A stretch of DNA of 6,429 nucleotides, from assembly GCA_007127595.1 (NCBI GenBank), contig SKZA01000023.1:1-6429 (forward strand), in the 5' to 3' direction. The translations under genes and the position numbers were made by a program. Position 1 is the stretch's first letter; the number at the start of each line of letters is the position of its first letter. Origin of the DNA: Kiritimatiellia bacterium. Its GTDB lineage: Bacteria > Verrucomicrobiota > Kiritimatiellia > SLAD01. The notes below the pieces were generated by a model that made no database searches, was not told where the DNA came from, and saw nothing but the letters and a program-made list of their open reading frames with translations. Shown here one piece after another: positions 1-5,329 of this stretch.

Positions 1-1
1 G

Positions 2-448
2 ATCCCCACACTGCGCGCATTGGAAAAATACGCCGTCCAGTGCGGCGGCGGGAAGAATCATCGCTTCGGCCTCTATGACCGCGTGATGATCAAAGACAAT
101 CACCTGGCGTTCTGGAATGCGGGGAATGGAGGCACCATTCAGGGTGCAGTACACGCGGCGCGCAAACGCTTTCCCGATCTTGAGATTGAAGTGGAGATCG
201 ATCGACCGGACCAGTTGGACGGGGTGTTGGATGATCCTCCGGATTGGGTCTTGCTTGATAACATGTCGCCGGACGACGTGCGCGCGTGTATCGAGCGCTG
301 TGCGGGACGTGTAAAGGTGGAAGTGTCGGGCGGCATCACTCTCGAAACCGTGGGCGACTATGCGGCGGCGCGACCCACCGCCATTTCGGTCGGCGCGTTG
401 ACCCATTCCGTGCGCGCATTGGATCTGTCTTTGGAGTGGATGCGATAG
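2..448 (+). CDS. nadC: Nicotinate-nucleotide pyrophosphorylase (carboxylating), C-terminal part
   Basis: Quinolinate phosphoribosyltransferase converts quinolinate and PRPP into nicotinate mononucleotide, CO2 and pyrophosphate, the entry to the NAD pathway from de novo quinolinate. The gene is cut by the left window edge; 148 codons remain, covering most of the C-terminal alpha/beta-barrel. Visible family motifs in order: LRALEKYAV, GGGKNHR (substrate-binding His-Arg), MIKDNH (phosphate/substrate-binding Lys), EVEID (acidic residue of the ribose site), LLDNM (second acidic residue), VSGGI and VGALTHS (phosphate-binding loops near the end). By comparison with the family, the TRKT-type lysine just upstream lies outside the window. 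The TTG at 20 is an internal codon, not a start. The TAG stop at 446-448 shares its last base with the GTG start of the next gene, so the two are co-transcribed and probably coupled. All essential motifs in the visible part are intact. Identification is very secure. Confidence 0.96.
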   Translation: MPTLRALEKYAVQCGGGKNHRFGLYDRVMIKDNHLAFWNAGNGGTIQGAVHAARKRFPDLEIEVEIDRPDQLDGVLDDPPDWVLLDNMSPDDVRACIERCAGRVKVEVSGGITLETVGDYAAARPTAISVGALTHSVRALDLSLEWMR

Positions 449-1227
449 TGGCGCGCCATACGGTCAAATCCCAATCGCGCTTATTGGTGGTGGATGTCGG
501 GAACTCAAGCACCTCGCTCGGCCTCTATGTGAACGGAACAATTCGTCGCCCGCTCCGCATCGATACGGCCAAACTGAAGCCCCGGATGGCACAGCGCACG
601 ATACGCGACATGATCGGGTCTACGGTTCTGGATGGCGCCGCTTTGGCCTCTGTCAGGCCTGCGGTGAATGATCTGCTGATTAAGGCTATCCGATCGATCG
701 CACATGTGCCGACCTTGCGCGTACACCATTCGTTGCGACTGGGTGCCACCGTGACATATCCGGACCCCGAATCCGTCGGCGAAGACCGCCTGGCCAACCT
801 CGCAGGCGCCGTCTGGCGCTATGACGCGCCGGTAATTGTGGTTGATATCGGAACGGCAACCACGTTTGATATCATTCAACGGCGCAAGGGCTATACCGGA
901 GGTGTCATTGCGCCCGGACCTGCATTGATGCTGGACTATCTGGCGGAGAAGACGGCGCTGTTGCCCCGTATCGATCTCACGCCCGTCCGACAGGCCGTGG
1001 GGAAATCTACGGAACAGGCGATGCGCATCGGTGCGTTGCACGGGTATCGGGGGATGGTAAAGGAAATCACCCATTACCTGATGCGGCACATGCGGAACAA
1101 ATCCGTCACACTCTGTGCGACGGGCGGCTATGCGCGCTGGGTAATGCAGGGAATGGATTTGCCGTTTAGATATGACAAGTATCTTACATTGTATGGGATA
1201 GCCCGTATCCATGAGTTGAATACATGA
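448..1227 (+). CDS. coaX: Type III pantothenate kinase
   Basis: This enzyme phosphorylates pantothenate with ATP, the first committed step of coenzyme A synthesis; it belongs to the ASKHA (acetate kinase/Hsp70/actin) fold and is cytoplasmic. With the GTG start at 448 it has 259 residues, the usual CoaX size. Motifs seen: DVGNSS at about residues 16-21 (phosphate-1 loop with catalytic Asp), GEDRLAN at 111-117 (family form usually GADR), DIGTATTFD at 133-141 (phosphate-2 loop), GGVIAPG at 151-157 and CATGGYA at 223-229 (adenosine loop). The open frame extends upstream to 286, but those codons overlap nadC and read as low-complexity Arg/Gly/His sequence, so GTG at 448 is preferred; a GGAG at 433-436 gives an 11-base spacing. 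It ends in ATGA, overlapping trpA by four bases. The GEDR variant of GADR is mild. Bacteria using CoaX often lack CoaA, which cannot be judged here. Confidence 0.95.
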   Translation: MARHTVKSQSRLLVVDVGNSSTSLGLYVNGTIRRPLRIDTAKLKPRMAQRTIRDMIGSTVLDGAALASVRPAVNDLLIKAIRSIAHVPTLRVHHSLRLGATVTYPDPESVGEDRLANLAGAVWRYDAPVIVVDIGTATTFDIIQRRKGYTGGVIAPGPALMLDYLAEKTALLPRIDLTPVRQAVGKSTEQAMRIGALHGYRGMVKEITHYLMRHMRNKSVTLCATGGYARWVMQGMDLPFRYDKYLTLYGIARIHELNT

Positions 1228-2036
1228 AGAATCAGACACGAATTGATCGATGCTTTAAGGCCTTGCGCGAAGCCCGGCAAAAAGGATTTGTGGCGTATAT
1301 CACTGCGGGCGATCCCGACCTGGAGACCACCCGCGAACACGTCCTGCTTTTGGAGCAGGCCGGCGTGGATATCGTGGAACTGGGCATTCCGTTTTCCGAT
1401 CCGCTGGCCGATGGTCGCGTGAATCAGGAATCGGCTGCTCGCGCGCTGGCGTCGAACACGACTTTGAACGGCGTGTATGACATGGTGCGCGACCTACGCC
1501 GAGAAACGGATATCCCGATTATGTGCTATTGTTACATGAACCTTCTGTACGCGCCCGGTTTCGAGCGTTCGGTCAGGAGAGCGGCCCGCGCCGGGATCGA
1601 CGGGATGCTTGTACTGGACCGCCCCGCCGAGGAAAGCAACGAGTATGCGGCGCTACTGGAACGGGAAGGACTGAACAACATCGTGCTGATCACGCCGACC
1701 AGTCCGGATCGTCGGATCAAGGCCATTGTGAAGCATGGCACCGGATTCGTGTACGCTGTTTCGCGCACAGGCGTGACCGGAATGCAGAATGCGTTGGCGA
1801 GCGATGCAAATCGCCTCTTAAAGCGGGCGCGACGTATCACGTCCCTGCCGCTGGCCCTTGGGTTCGGCATCTCGAATCCGTCTCAGGCCGCCGGCGCGGC
1901 GCGATTTGCCGATGCCGTCGTCGTCGGGAGCGCCATCGTACAGCGCCTGCATGACGCCGATCGCTCGCCCGCGAAGCGGAAGGACGTTCAGGCGTGGATC
2001 GCATCAATGGTAAAATCCGTAAAGGAGACGAGATAA
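1224..2036 (+). CDS. trpA: Tryptophan synthase alpha subunit
   Basis: TrpA cleaves indole-3-glycerol phosphate to indole and glyceraldehyde 3-phosphate and passes indole to TrpB through a tunnel in the alpha2-beta2 complex. The 270-residue product has normal family length and TIM-barrel motifs: AYITAGDPD near 24-32, the signature VELGIPFSDPLADG at 51-64 with catalytic Glu52 and Asp63 (equivalent to Glu49 and Asp60 of the Salmonella enzyme), GVTG at 183-186, GFGIS at 213-217 and GSAIV at 235-239. Two spots differ from the common form: GRVNQ (64-68) where GP(T/V)IQ is usual, and DRP (132-134) where DLP is usual. The ATG at 1224 lies in an ATGA overlap with the coaX stop and has no strong Shine-Dalgarno, so it probably depends on coupling. 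No trpB or other trp gene is in the window, so trpA is either detached from a trp operon or at one end of a cluster beyond the left edge. Confidence 0.95.
   Translation: MKNQTRIDRCFKALREARQKGFVAYITAGDPDLETTREHVLLLEQAGVDIVELGIPFSDPLADGRVNQESAARALASNTTLNGVYDMVRDLRRETDIPIMCYCYMNLLYAPGFERSVRRAARAGIDGMLVLDRPAEESNEYAALLEREGLNNIVLITPTSPDRRIKAIVKHGTGFVYAVSRTGVTGMQNALASDANRLLKRARRITSLPLALGFGISNPSQAAGAARFADAVVVGSAIVQRLHDADRSPAKRKDVQAWIASMVKSVKETR
2023..2027 (+). promoter_or_regulatory. Ribosome binding site of manC
   Basis: AGGAG lies 9 bases before the ATG at 2037, inside the last codons of trpA (TAA 2034-2036). It is the best Shine-Dalgarno match in the window and decides the start at 2037 over the in-frame ATG at 2049. 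It suggests manC can be initiated on its own merit, while coaX and trpA rely more on coupling. Confidence 0.8.
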
Positions 2037-3122
2037 ATGACAGACCCCATGTATGCCGTCATTCTGGCCGGAGGGAAAGGCGAACGCTTCTGGCCGCTCA
2101 GTACATCCACGCAACCCAAACAACTGTTATCGCTTGTCGGCGATAAGCCTTTGCTCGCACAAGCGGTGGATCGCCTGGAAGGGTGGATCCCGCCGGAACG
2201 GGTGTATGTCATCACCAACGAGGATCTTGTTGAGGCGTCGCAGAAAGCGGCGCCGCAATTGCCCCCCAAGAATATTATCGGCGAACCGGTCGGCCGGGAT
2301 ACCGCCGCGGCCGCCGCCCTGGGCGCAGCCGTGGTCAAGGCGAACGATCCCGACGCGGCGTTCTGTATCCTTACGGCCGATCATATCATCGGAGATTTGG
2401 ACGTGTACCGCAATACCCTGCGCCAGAGCCTGCTCCTTGCGCAAAAGGAAGACGTGCTCGTGACCATCGGCGTCCAGCCGACCGAACCCAGCACGGGGTA
2501 CGGCTACATTGAGGCGACCGACTCGTATGCCCAACATGACGGAATCGAATTCCTGAAGGCCAGCCGCTTTGTCGAAAAGCCGGATATGGAAACGGCGCAG
2601 CGGTATCTCGAATCAGGCACGTTCTTTTGGAATTCTGGCATGTTTATCTGGTCGGTCGCGGCGCTGGAAAAGGCGCTACGGCAGCATCGCCCGCCGCTGG
2701 CGGACATGATGGACCGGCTGGCGCCGGTCGTGAATACCCCAGAGTTTCTCCCGGAACTGGCGCGTGAATACGATCAACTGGAGAAGATATCGATCGATTA
2801 TGCGTTGATGGAAAAGGCGGACAATATCCTCATGGTGCGCGGGACCTTTGCATGGGACGACGTAGGGTCATGGCCCGCTTTGGAGAACCACTTTGAGCGC
2901 AATGCAGACGGCAATGTGGCGATTGGTTCGTGTGAAGCGGTCGAGGCCGAATCCAACATCGTCTATTCGAAGGATCACTTGACCGCACTGATCGGTGTAA
3001 AGGACCTGGTGGTGGTACAGGCGGAGGGCGTGACGTTGATCTGTCCGCGCGATCGCGCACAGGACGTGAAGAAGCTGGTTGAGAAACTGAAGGAGTCCGG
3101 ATCGTACGAAGCGTTGTTGTGA
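2037..3122 (+). CDS. manC: Mannose-1-phosphate guanylyltransferase
   Basis: The enzyme joins mannose 1-phosphate and GTP to GDP-mannose and pyrophosphate, supplying mannose or fucose units for polysaccharide or glycoprotein. The 361-residue product is a single nucleotidyltransferase domain: the N-terminal signature ILAGGKGERFWPLS at 9-22, PKQLL at 27-31, EPVGRDTAAA near 83-92, LTADHII at 112-118, the STGYGYIE loop at 152-159, FVEKPD at 178-183, FFWNSGMFIW at 196-205 and FAWDDVGSW at 271-279. The C-terminal phosphomannose isomerase domain of bifunctional ManC/AlgA proteins (about 480 residues) is absent, as in the short monofunctional form. It starts one base after the trpA stop, at the end of the operon. 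Its TGA stop is two bases from the convergent transporter gene. Specificity for GTP and mannose 1-phosphate is inferred from family motifs; a related sugar nucleotidyltransferase is the main alternative. Confidence 0.92.
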   Translation: MTDPMYAVILAGGKGERFWPLSTSTQPKQLLSLVGDKPLLAQAVDRLEGWIPPERVYVITNEDLVEASQKAAPQLPPKNIIGEPVGRDTAAAAALGAAVVKANDPDAAFCILTADHIIGDLDVYRNTLRQSLLLAQKEDVLVTIGVQPTEPSTGYGYIEATDSYAQHDGIEFLKASRFVEKPDMETAQRYLESGTFFWNSGMFIWSVAALEKALRQHRPPLADMMDRLAPVVNTPEFLPELAREYDQLEKISIDYALMEKADNILMVRGTFAWDDVGSWPALENHFERNADGNVAIGSCEAVEAESNIVYSKDHLTALIGVKDLVVVQAEGVTLICPRDRAQDVKKLVEKLKESGSYEALL

Positions 3123-3124
3123 TC

Positions 3125-3631
3125 CTACAAATACTCTTCCGATTGGAGGCGGTCGAGAAAGTCGTGCGGATCCACCAGGGTGGGGCGCTCCACATCCGGG
3201 GCCTTTGAAGCCGGTCGATCCAGCTTCTTGCGCTTGATCCAGAACTGTGGTTGCCGTTCGGCCAGCGCAATACTTTTTGAATGCTTCACAATGCGGTCGA
3301 GGGCCGCGATGTATTCGCTGAAATAGAATCCGCCAATGGGCGTGATGATGCGTTGCGCCACTTTATCCGTGAAGGCCGCCTTCGTGTTCATGCTTTGCAG
3401 GACATACGCGTCGCGCATGCGCAGAATCTTTTCCGCCATTTTCTGAATGTCTTTGCGCTCGGGGTCAAGGGACTCGATGACGGCCCGAAAGATCTTCAGC
3501 GCTTTTGCATACAAATCGAAAACCAGATCGAGTGACTCGCGGTCGACCAAGGCGTCCGGAATCTTCATCCGACGCAGGGAGAGATCGCAGATTGCGTCGA
3601 TATGGTCGCCGATACGCTCAAGATCGATCAT
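3125..3631 (-). CDS. PhoU-like C-terminal fragment of the Na+/phosphate cotransporter
   Basis: This is the downstream piece of the split transporter gene, 168 residues from the first ATG. It begins MIDLERIGDHIDAICD; the acidic D-ERIGDH-D pattern is the metal-binding E/DxxxD-type signature of PhoU-like domains. The next 90 or so residues look helical and charged, as in a PhoU bundle, followed by a basic, probably disordered tail (KRKKLDRPASKAP) and DPHDFLDRL near the end. In whole proteins of this family the domain is cytoplasmic and thought to modulate the transporter. I see no Shine-Dalgarno before the ATG, and the frame is open upstream back to the TAA at 3677-3679. It is therefore more likely a remnant, or part of a readthrough product, than an independently translated gene. 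The stop is two bases from the manC stop on the other strand. Confidence 0.6.
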   Translation of the reverse strand: MIDLERIGDHIDAICDLSLRRMKIPDALVDRESLDLVFDLYAKALKIFRAVIESLDPERKDIQKMAEKILRMRDAYVLQSMNTKAAFTDKVAQRIITPIGGFYFSEYIAALDRIVKHSKSIALAERQPQFWIKRKKLDRPASKAPDVERPTLVDPHDFLDRLQSEEYL

Positions 3632-3676
3632 GCACCGGTCGACGTGTTGAATGAGAATGGCCTGTCGCCTGGAGAG

Positions 3677-4873
3677 TTAGCGACTGGTCAATAGCGTCAG
3701 GTAATCTTTCATGGAGATCTTGACTTCGTTGACCACCTTTTCATTGCGCTTGATCTCCATGATCATCTTGCGATCGTGCGCGAAGAGTAGGGTCTCGGCG
3801 CTGATCACAAGGCTACGCGCGCAGATGCGCGCGACCCGTTGCAGCTCGAGGATCGACGCTTCCAACGCCTTTTCCGGATAGTCCAGCAAACCCTCATCCA
3901 GATAGCTCGGCTGCGGTTCGGGTTTACGGCTGCGCATAATCCATAGAATCACGCGCTCAAACCAGGGGGTCACGGGAATAATAATGATCGCAGCCACCAA
4001 CATCACGGCCGTATGCATGTTGGCGGTTTGACGCAGCACATCGTCGGAGGTCAAAGGGATCAACCACAGAAAGAAGCCCTTCGCCATAAGGGCGAGCGCC
4101 ACATTGAATACGTTGAAGAGCAAGTGCGAAAAGGCGCAGCGGCGCGCCTGAATGTTGGCGCCGATGCTGCTGAGGAGGGCGGTGGCACAGGTGCCGATAT
4201 GGGCCCCAAGCACAATTGGAAAGGTTTGTTCGATTGACGTGAAGACCCCTGCTTGGATCAGCGCGAAACACATGCCGATGGTAGCGCCGCTACTTTGGAT
4301 GACCGCGGTAATCGCCGTCGCCAGGAGTACGCCGAGGATCATGCCTCTCCAAGTATCCGCGCTGATGCCTTCCAGTAGGGGCGCCAAGGTTTCGCGATGC
4401 GGCTTCACGGCATCGCTCATGATTGTCATGCCGAGGAACAGAAGCCCAAATCCCAGTAATGCGGTACCGAATTGCTTGAAACGCAAAGACGGAGCGACCA
4501 TACGCAGGATAAAGCCCATCGTGATGATAAAGAATGCGTAGTCACCGAGCCGGAATGAGATCGCCTGCATCGAGATCGTTGTCCCGATATTGGCTCCAAG
4601 CACGACCGGGATGGCTTGGACCAGCGTCATGAGACCGGCGTTCACAAAACCGACGAGCATGACGGACGTCCCGCTGCTGTGGATCAGAAGGCCCAGCACG
4701 CTGCCCAGCCCGATGCCGGCATATCGATTCGCCGTGGTGCGTGTGAGGATATCGCGCAGACGACTCCCCGCCGCCTGGCGCAACCCGTCCGTCATGACGT
4801 TCATGCCGAAGATAAACAACGCCAAACCGCCAAGAACGGCAAAGACCAGAAAGAATATATCACCTGCACTCAT
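3677..4873 (-). CDS. Na+/phosphate cotransporter family membrane protein, truncated by TAA
   Basis: This is an inner-membrane protein of the Na/Pi cotransporter family (PF02690, NptA/YjbB-like), expected to move phosphate with sodium. With the ATG at 4873 it has 398 residues. A hydrophobic N-terminal helix (FFLVFAVLGGLALFIFGM) is followed by the two inverted repeats of the family: HSSGTS at about 65-70 with GANIGTT at 93-99, then QSSGAT at 193-198 with GAHIGT at 223-228. These are the QSS motifs of the substrate path; the first repeat has His for the usual Gln. AFSHLLFNVFN near 247-257 is also typical. After the last membrane segment (about 290-313) a PhoU-like helical region begins near 335 and stops abruptly at the in-frame TAA. 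A TTG 24 bases upstream extends the frame, but ATG at 4873 fits better the usual family N terminus. The membrane domain is complete, so the truncated protein might still work but without normal PhoU control. Confidence 0.85.
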   Translation of the reverse strand: MSAGDIFFLVFAVLGGLALFIFGMNVMTDGLRQAAGSRLRDILTRTTANRYAGIGLGSVLGLLIHSSGTSVMLVGFVNAGLMTLVQAIPVVLGANIGTTISMQAISFRLGDYAFFIITMGFILRMVAPSLRFKQFGTALLGFGLLFLGMTIMSDAVKPHRETLAPLLEGISADTWRGMILGVLLATAITAVIQSSGATIGMCFALIQAGVFTSIEQTFPIVLGAHIGTCATALLSSIGANIQARRCAFSHLLFNVFNVALALMAKGFFLWLIPLTSDDVLRQTANMHTAVMLVAAIIIIPVTPWFERVILWIMRSRKPEPQPSYLDEGLLDYPEKALEASILELQRVARICARSLVISAETLLFAHDRKMIMEIKRNEKVVNEVKISMKDYLTLLTSR

Positions 4874-4897
4874 GACTCGATATCTATCAAAACGCAA

Positions 4898-4926
4898 AGG
4901 ATATGAAAATGCTTGCCATTAGGCAA
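4898..4926 (-). promoter_or_regulatory. Possible sigma-70-like promoter for the transporter gene
   Basis: Read on the reverse strand, TTGCCT (4926-4921) and TATCCT (4903-4898) are separated by 17 bases, each matching four of six consensus positions. A start point near 4890 would leave a leader of roughly 17 bases before the ATG at 4873 and would exclude the TTG at 4897 as a start. The match is modest, its -35 box lies in a hairpin arm, and the sigma factor preferences of this organism are unknown. Confidence 0.25.
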
Positions 4927-4928
4927 GC
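4911..4928. other. Perfect 7-bp hairpin upstream of the transporter gene
   Basis: GCTTGCC-ATTA-GGCAAGC is a perfect 7-bp inverted repeat with a 4-base loop. On the reverse strand it is followed by ATTTTCAT, only a weak U run, so it could be a poor terminator for transcripts coming from the right-hand gene. It could equally be an operator-like palindrome over the -35 region of the transporter. I cannot choose between these. Confidence 0.45.
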
Positions 4929-4931
4929 GTC

Positions 4932-4995
4932 GGAATGGGTGGAGGAGTGGAGTCGAGGGGGGGATGGAGTGTTGGAGGGGTGGAGTGGTGGAAAC
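4932..4995 (+). repeat. Degenerate G-rich octamer tandem tract
   Basis: The tract reads as successive 8-base units: GGAGGAGT (4941), GGAGTCGA (4949), a 9-base G-rich unit with a run of seven G (4957), GGAGTGTT (4966), GGAGGGGT (4974), GGAGTGGT (4982), then a decaying GGAAAC. The consensus is GGAGTGGT. The strong G/C strand asymmetry (no C except one at 4954) makes it a candidate for unusual DNA structure or replication slippage. No reading frame here looks coding. It lies between the transporter promoter region and the mobile-like elements. Confidence 0.6.
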
Positions 4996-5059
4996 AAAGG
5001 CGTAGCCGCTGCCGTAAAACGGTGGGTGACACGACCAAAGCGTATTATGCAAGGGACTG

Positions 5060-5204
5060 CTAGTGTGGTGTCCGGGAATTAACCTTACGTTGGAGGGTCA
5101 CGCTTCCGCGTGACCCGGACGCGCAGAAGCGCGTCCCTCCAAGGGGAATATCCACTCGTAAGCGTTTATCAATAATACAAGGAACTTCCGAGACACCACA
5201 CTAG
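5060..5204. mobile_element. MITE-like element A with CTAG ends
   Basis: A 145-base non-coding element with terminal inverted repeats. The left end CTAGTGTGGTGTC at 5060-5072 is exactly complementary to the right end at 5192-5204, and the similarity continues inward imperfectly (18 of the first 21 positions match). CTAG at both ends is either part of the inverted repeat or a 4-base target duplication; being palindromic, it cannot be resolved here. The interior carries an inverted pair of REP-like hairpin units (5090-5142) and an AT-richer right arm (5147-5185). There is no transposase gene. The right CTAG is also the left CTAG of element B. Confidence 0.7.
5090..5142. repeat. Facing pair of REP-like hairpin units (three-way junction)
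   Basis: An outer stem TTGGAG (5090-5095) pairs with CTCCAA (5137-5142). Inside are two perfect hairpins: stem GGGTCACGC/GCGTGACCC (5095-5103 with 5108-5116, loop TTCC) and stem GGACGCGC/GCGCGTCC (5117-5124 with 5129-5136, loop AGAA). Read as units, the first is TGGAGGG plus hairpin on the forward strand (from 5091) and the second is TGGAGGG plus hairpin on the reverse strand (from 5141), facing each other. As RNA or single-stranded DNA it would form a cloverleaf-like fold. Confidence 0.8.
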
Positions 5205-5325
5205 AACCTATCCCAAGACCCGGCTCGGCGGGAGCCTCGCCCTCCACTTGCCCAGAGAGTCCTTTGAAATTCTGATGGAGGGCGACGCTCCGCGGAGCCG
5301 CAATTCGGTTATGGGATAGGTCTAG
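5201..5325. mobile_element. MITE-like element B with CTAG ends
   Basis: A 125-base non-coding element with different terminal repeats from element A. CTAG then A then ACCTATCCCA on the left (5201-5215) faces TGGGATAGGT then CTAG on the right (5312-5325). The ten-base core is perfect and one extra A sits on the left. It begins at the CTAG that closes element A and ends four bases before the stop codon of the right-hand gene. The interior holds a diverging pair of REP-like units. There is no coding capacity. Its position right after a stop codon suggests it could also act as a 3' structure of that transcript. Confidence 0.65.
5220..5300. repeat. Diverging pair of REP-like hairpin units
   Basis: TCGCCCTCCA (5237-5246) and TGGAGGGCGA (5276-5285) form a perfect 10-bp inverted repeat around a 29-base spacer. 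Outside this lie a hairpin GGCTC-GGCGG-GAGCC (5222-5236) on the left and the perfect palindrome GCTCCGCGGAGC (5287-5298) on the right. Each half is thus TGGAGGGCGA plus a GC-rich hairpin, one on the reverse strand and one on the forward strand, pointing away from each other, the opposite arrangement from the pair in element A. Confidence 0.75.
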
Positions 5326-5329
5326 TCGG

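Larger units (their letters stand above)
3125..4873 (-). pseudogene. Na+/phosphate cotransporter-PhoU fusion split by an in-frame stop
   Basis: This span is one ancestral gene of 582 sense-plus-stop positions. The transporter open frame (start 4873, TAA at 3677-3679) and the PhoU-tail frame (stop 3125-3127) lie in exactly the same reading frame. The 15 codons between TAA and the first downstream ATG are open and read LSRRQAILIQHVDRC. The junction YLTLLTSR-stop-LSRRQAILIQ fits the helical PhoU-like domain found at the C terminus of many Na/Pi cotransporters (PF02690 plus PF01895 architecture), where a helix like this leads into the DLERIGDH motif. One base change (for example CAA, GAA or AAA to TAA) would explain it. 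TAA also ends trpA and the right-hand gene, so a reassigned code is not supported. Alternatives are a sequencing error, readthrough, or a still functional truncated transporter. Confidence 0.65.

Noticed and set aside
286..447. Upstream extension of the pantothenate kinase frame
   Set aside because: These 54 codons lie inside nadC in another frame and read as Arg/Gly/His-rich nonsense; the family N terminus starts just before DVGNSS, matching the GTG at 448.
505..1239. Reverse-strand open frame of 244 codons opposite coaX
   Set aside because: It lies entirely antisense to a well-identified gene, has no recognisable domain, and is explained by the GC-rich codon pattern of coaX.
2127..2537. 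Long open frames on both strands inside manC
   Set aside because: They are shadows of manC, with Arg/Pro-rich low-complexity translations and no family motifs.
3099..3125. GGATC...GATCC inverted repeat near the manC stop as a terminator
   Set aside because: A 5-bp stem with a 17-base loop and no T run is too weak to call.
4874..4897. TTG start for the transporter at 4897
   Set aside because: There is no Shine-Dalgarno, the added residues are polar and atypical, and a possible promoter -10 box would place the transcript start inside this stretch; ATG at 4873 is preferred.
4996..5059. Short stretch between the octamer tract and element A
   Set aside because: Only a small CCGT-AAA-ACGG palindrome and a CATAAT box without a good -35 partner are visible; nothing supportable as a feature.
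5060..5325. CRISPR array
   Set aside because: The repeats are inverted and nested rather than direct with equal spacers, and no cas gene is present.
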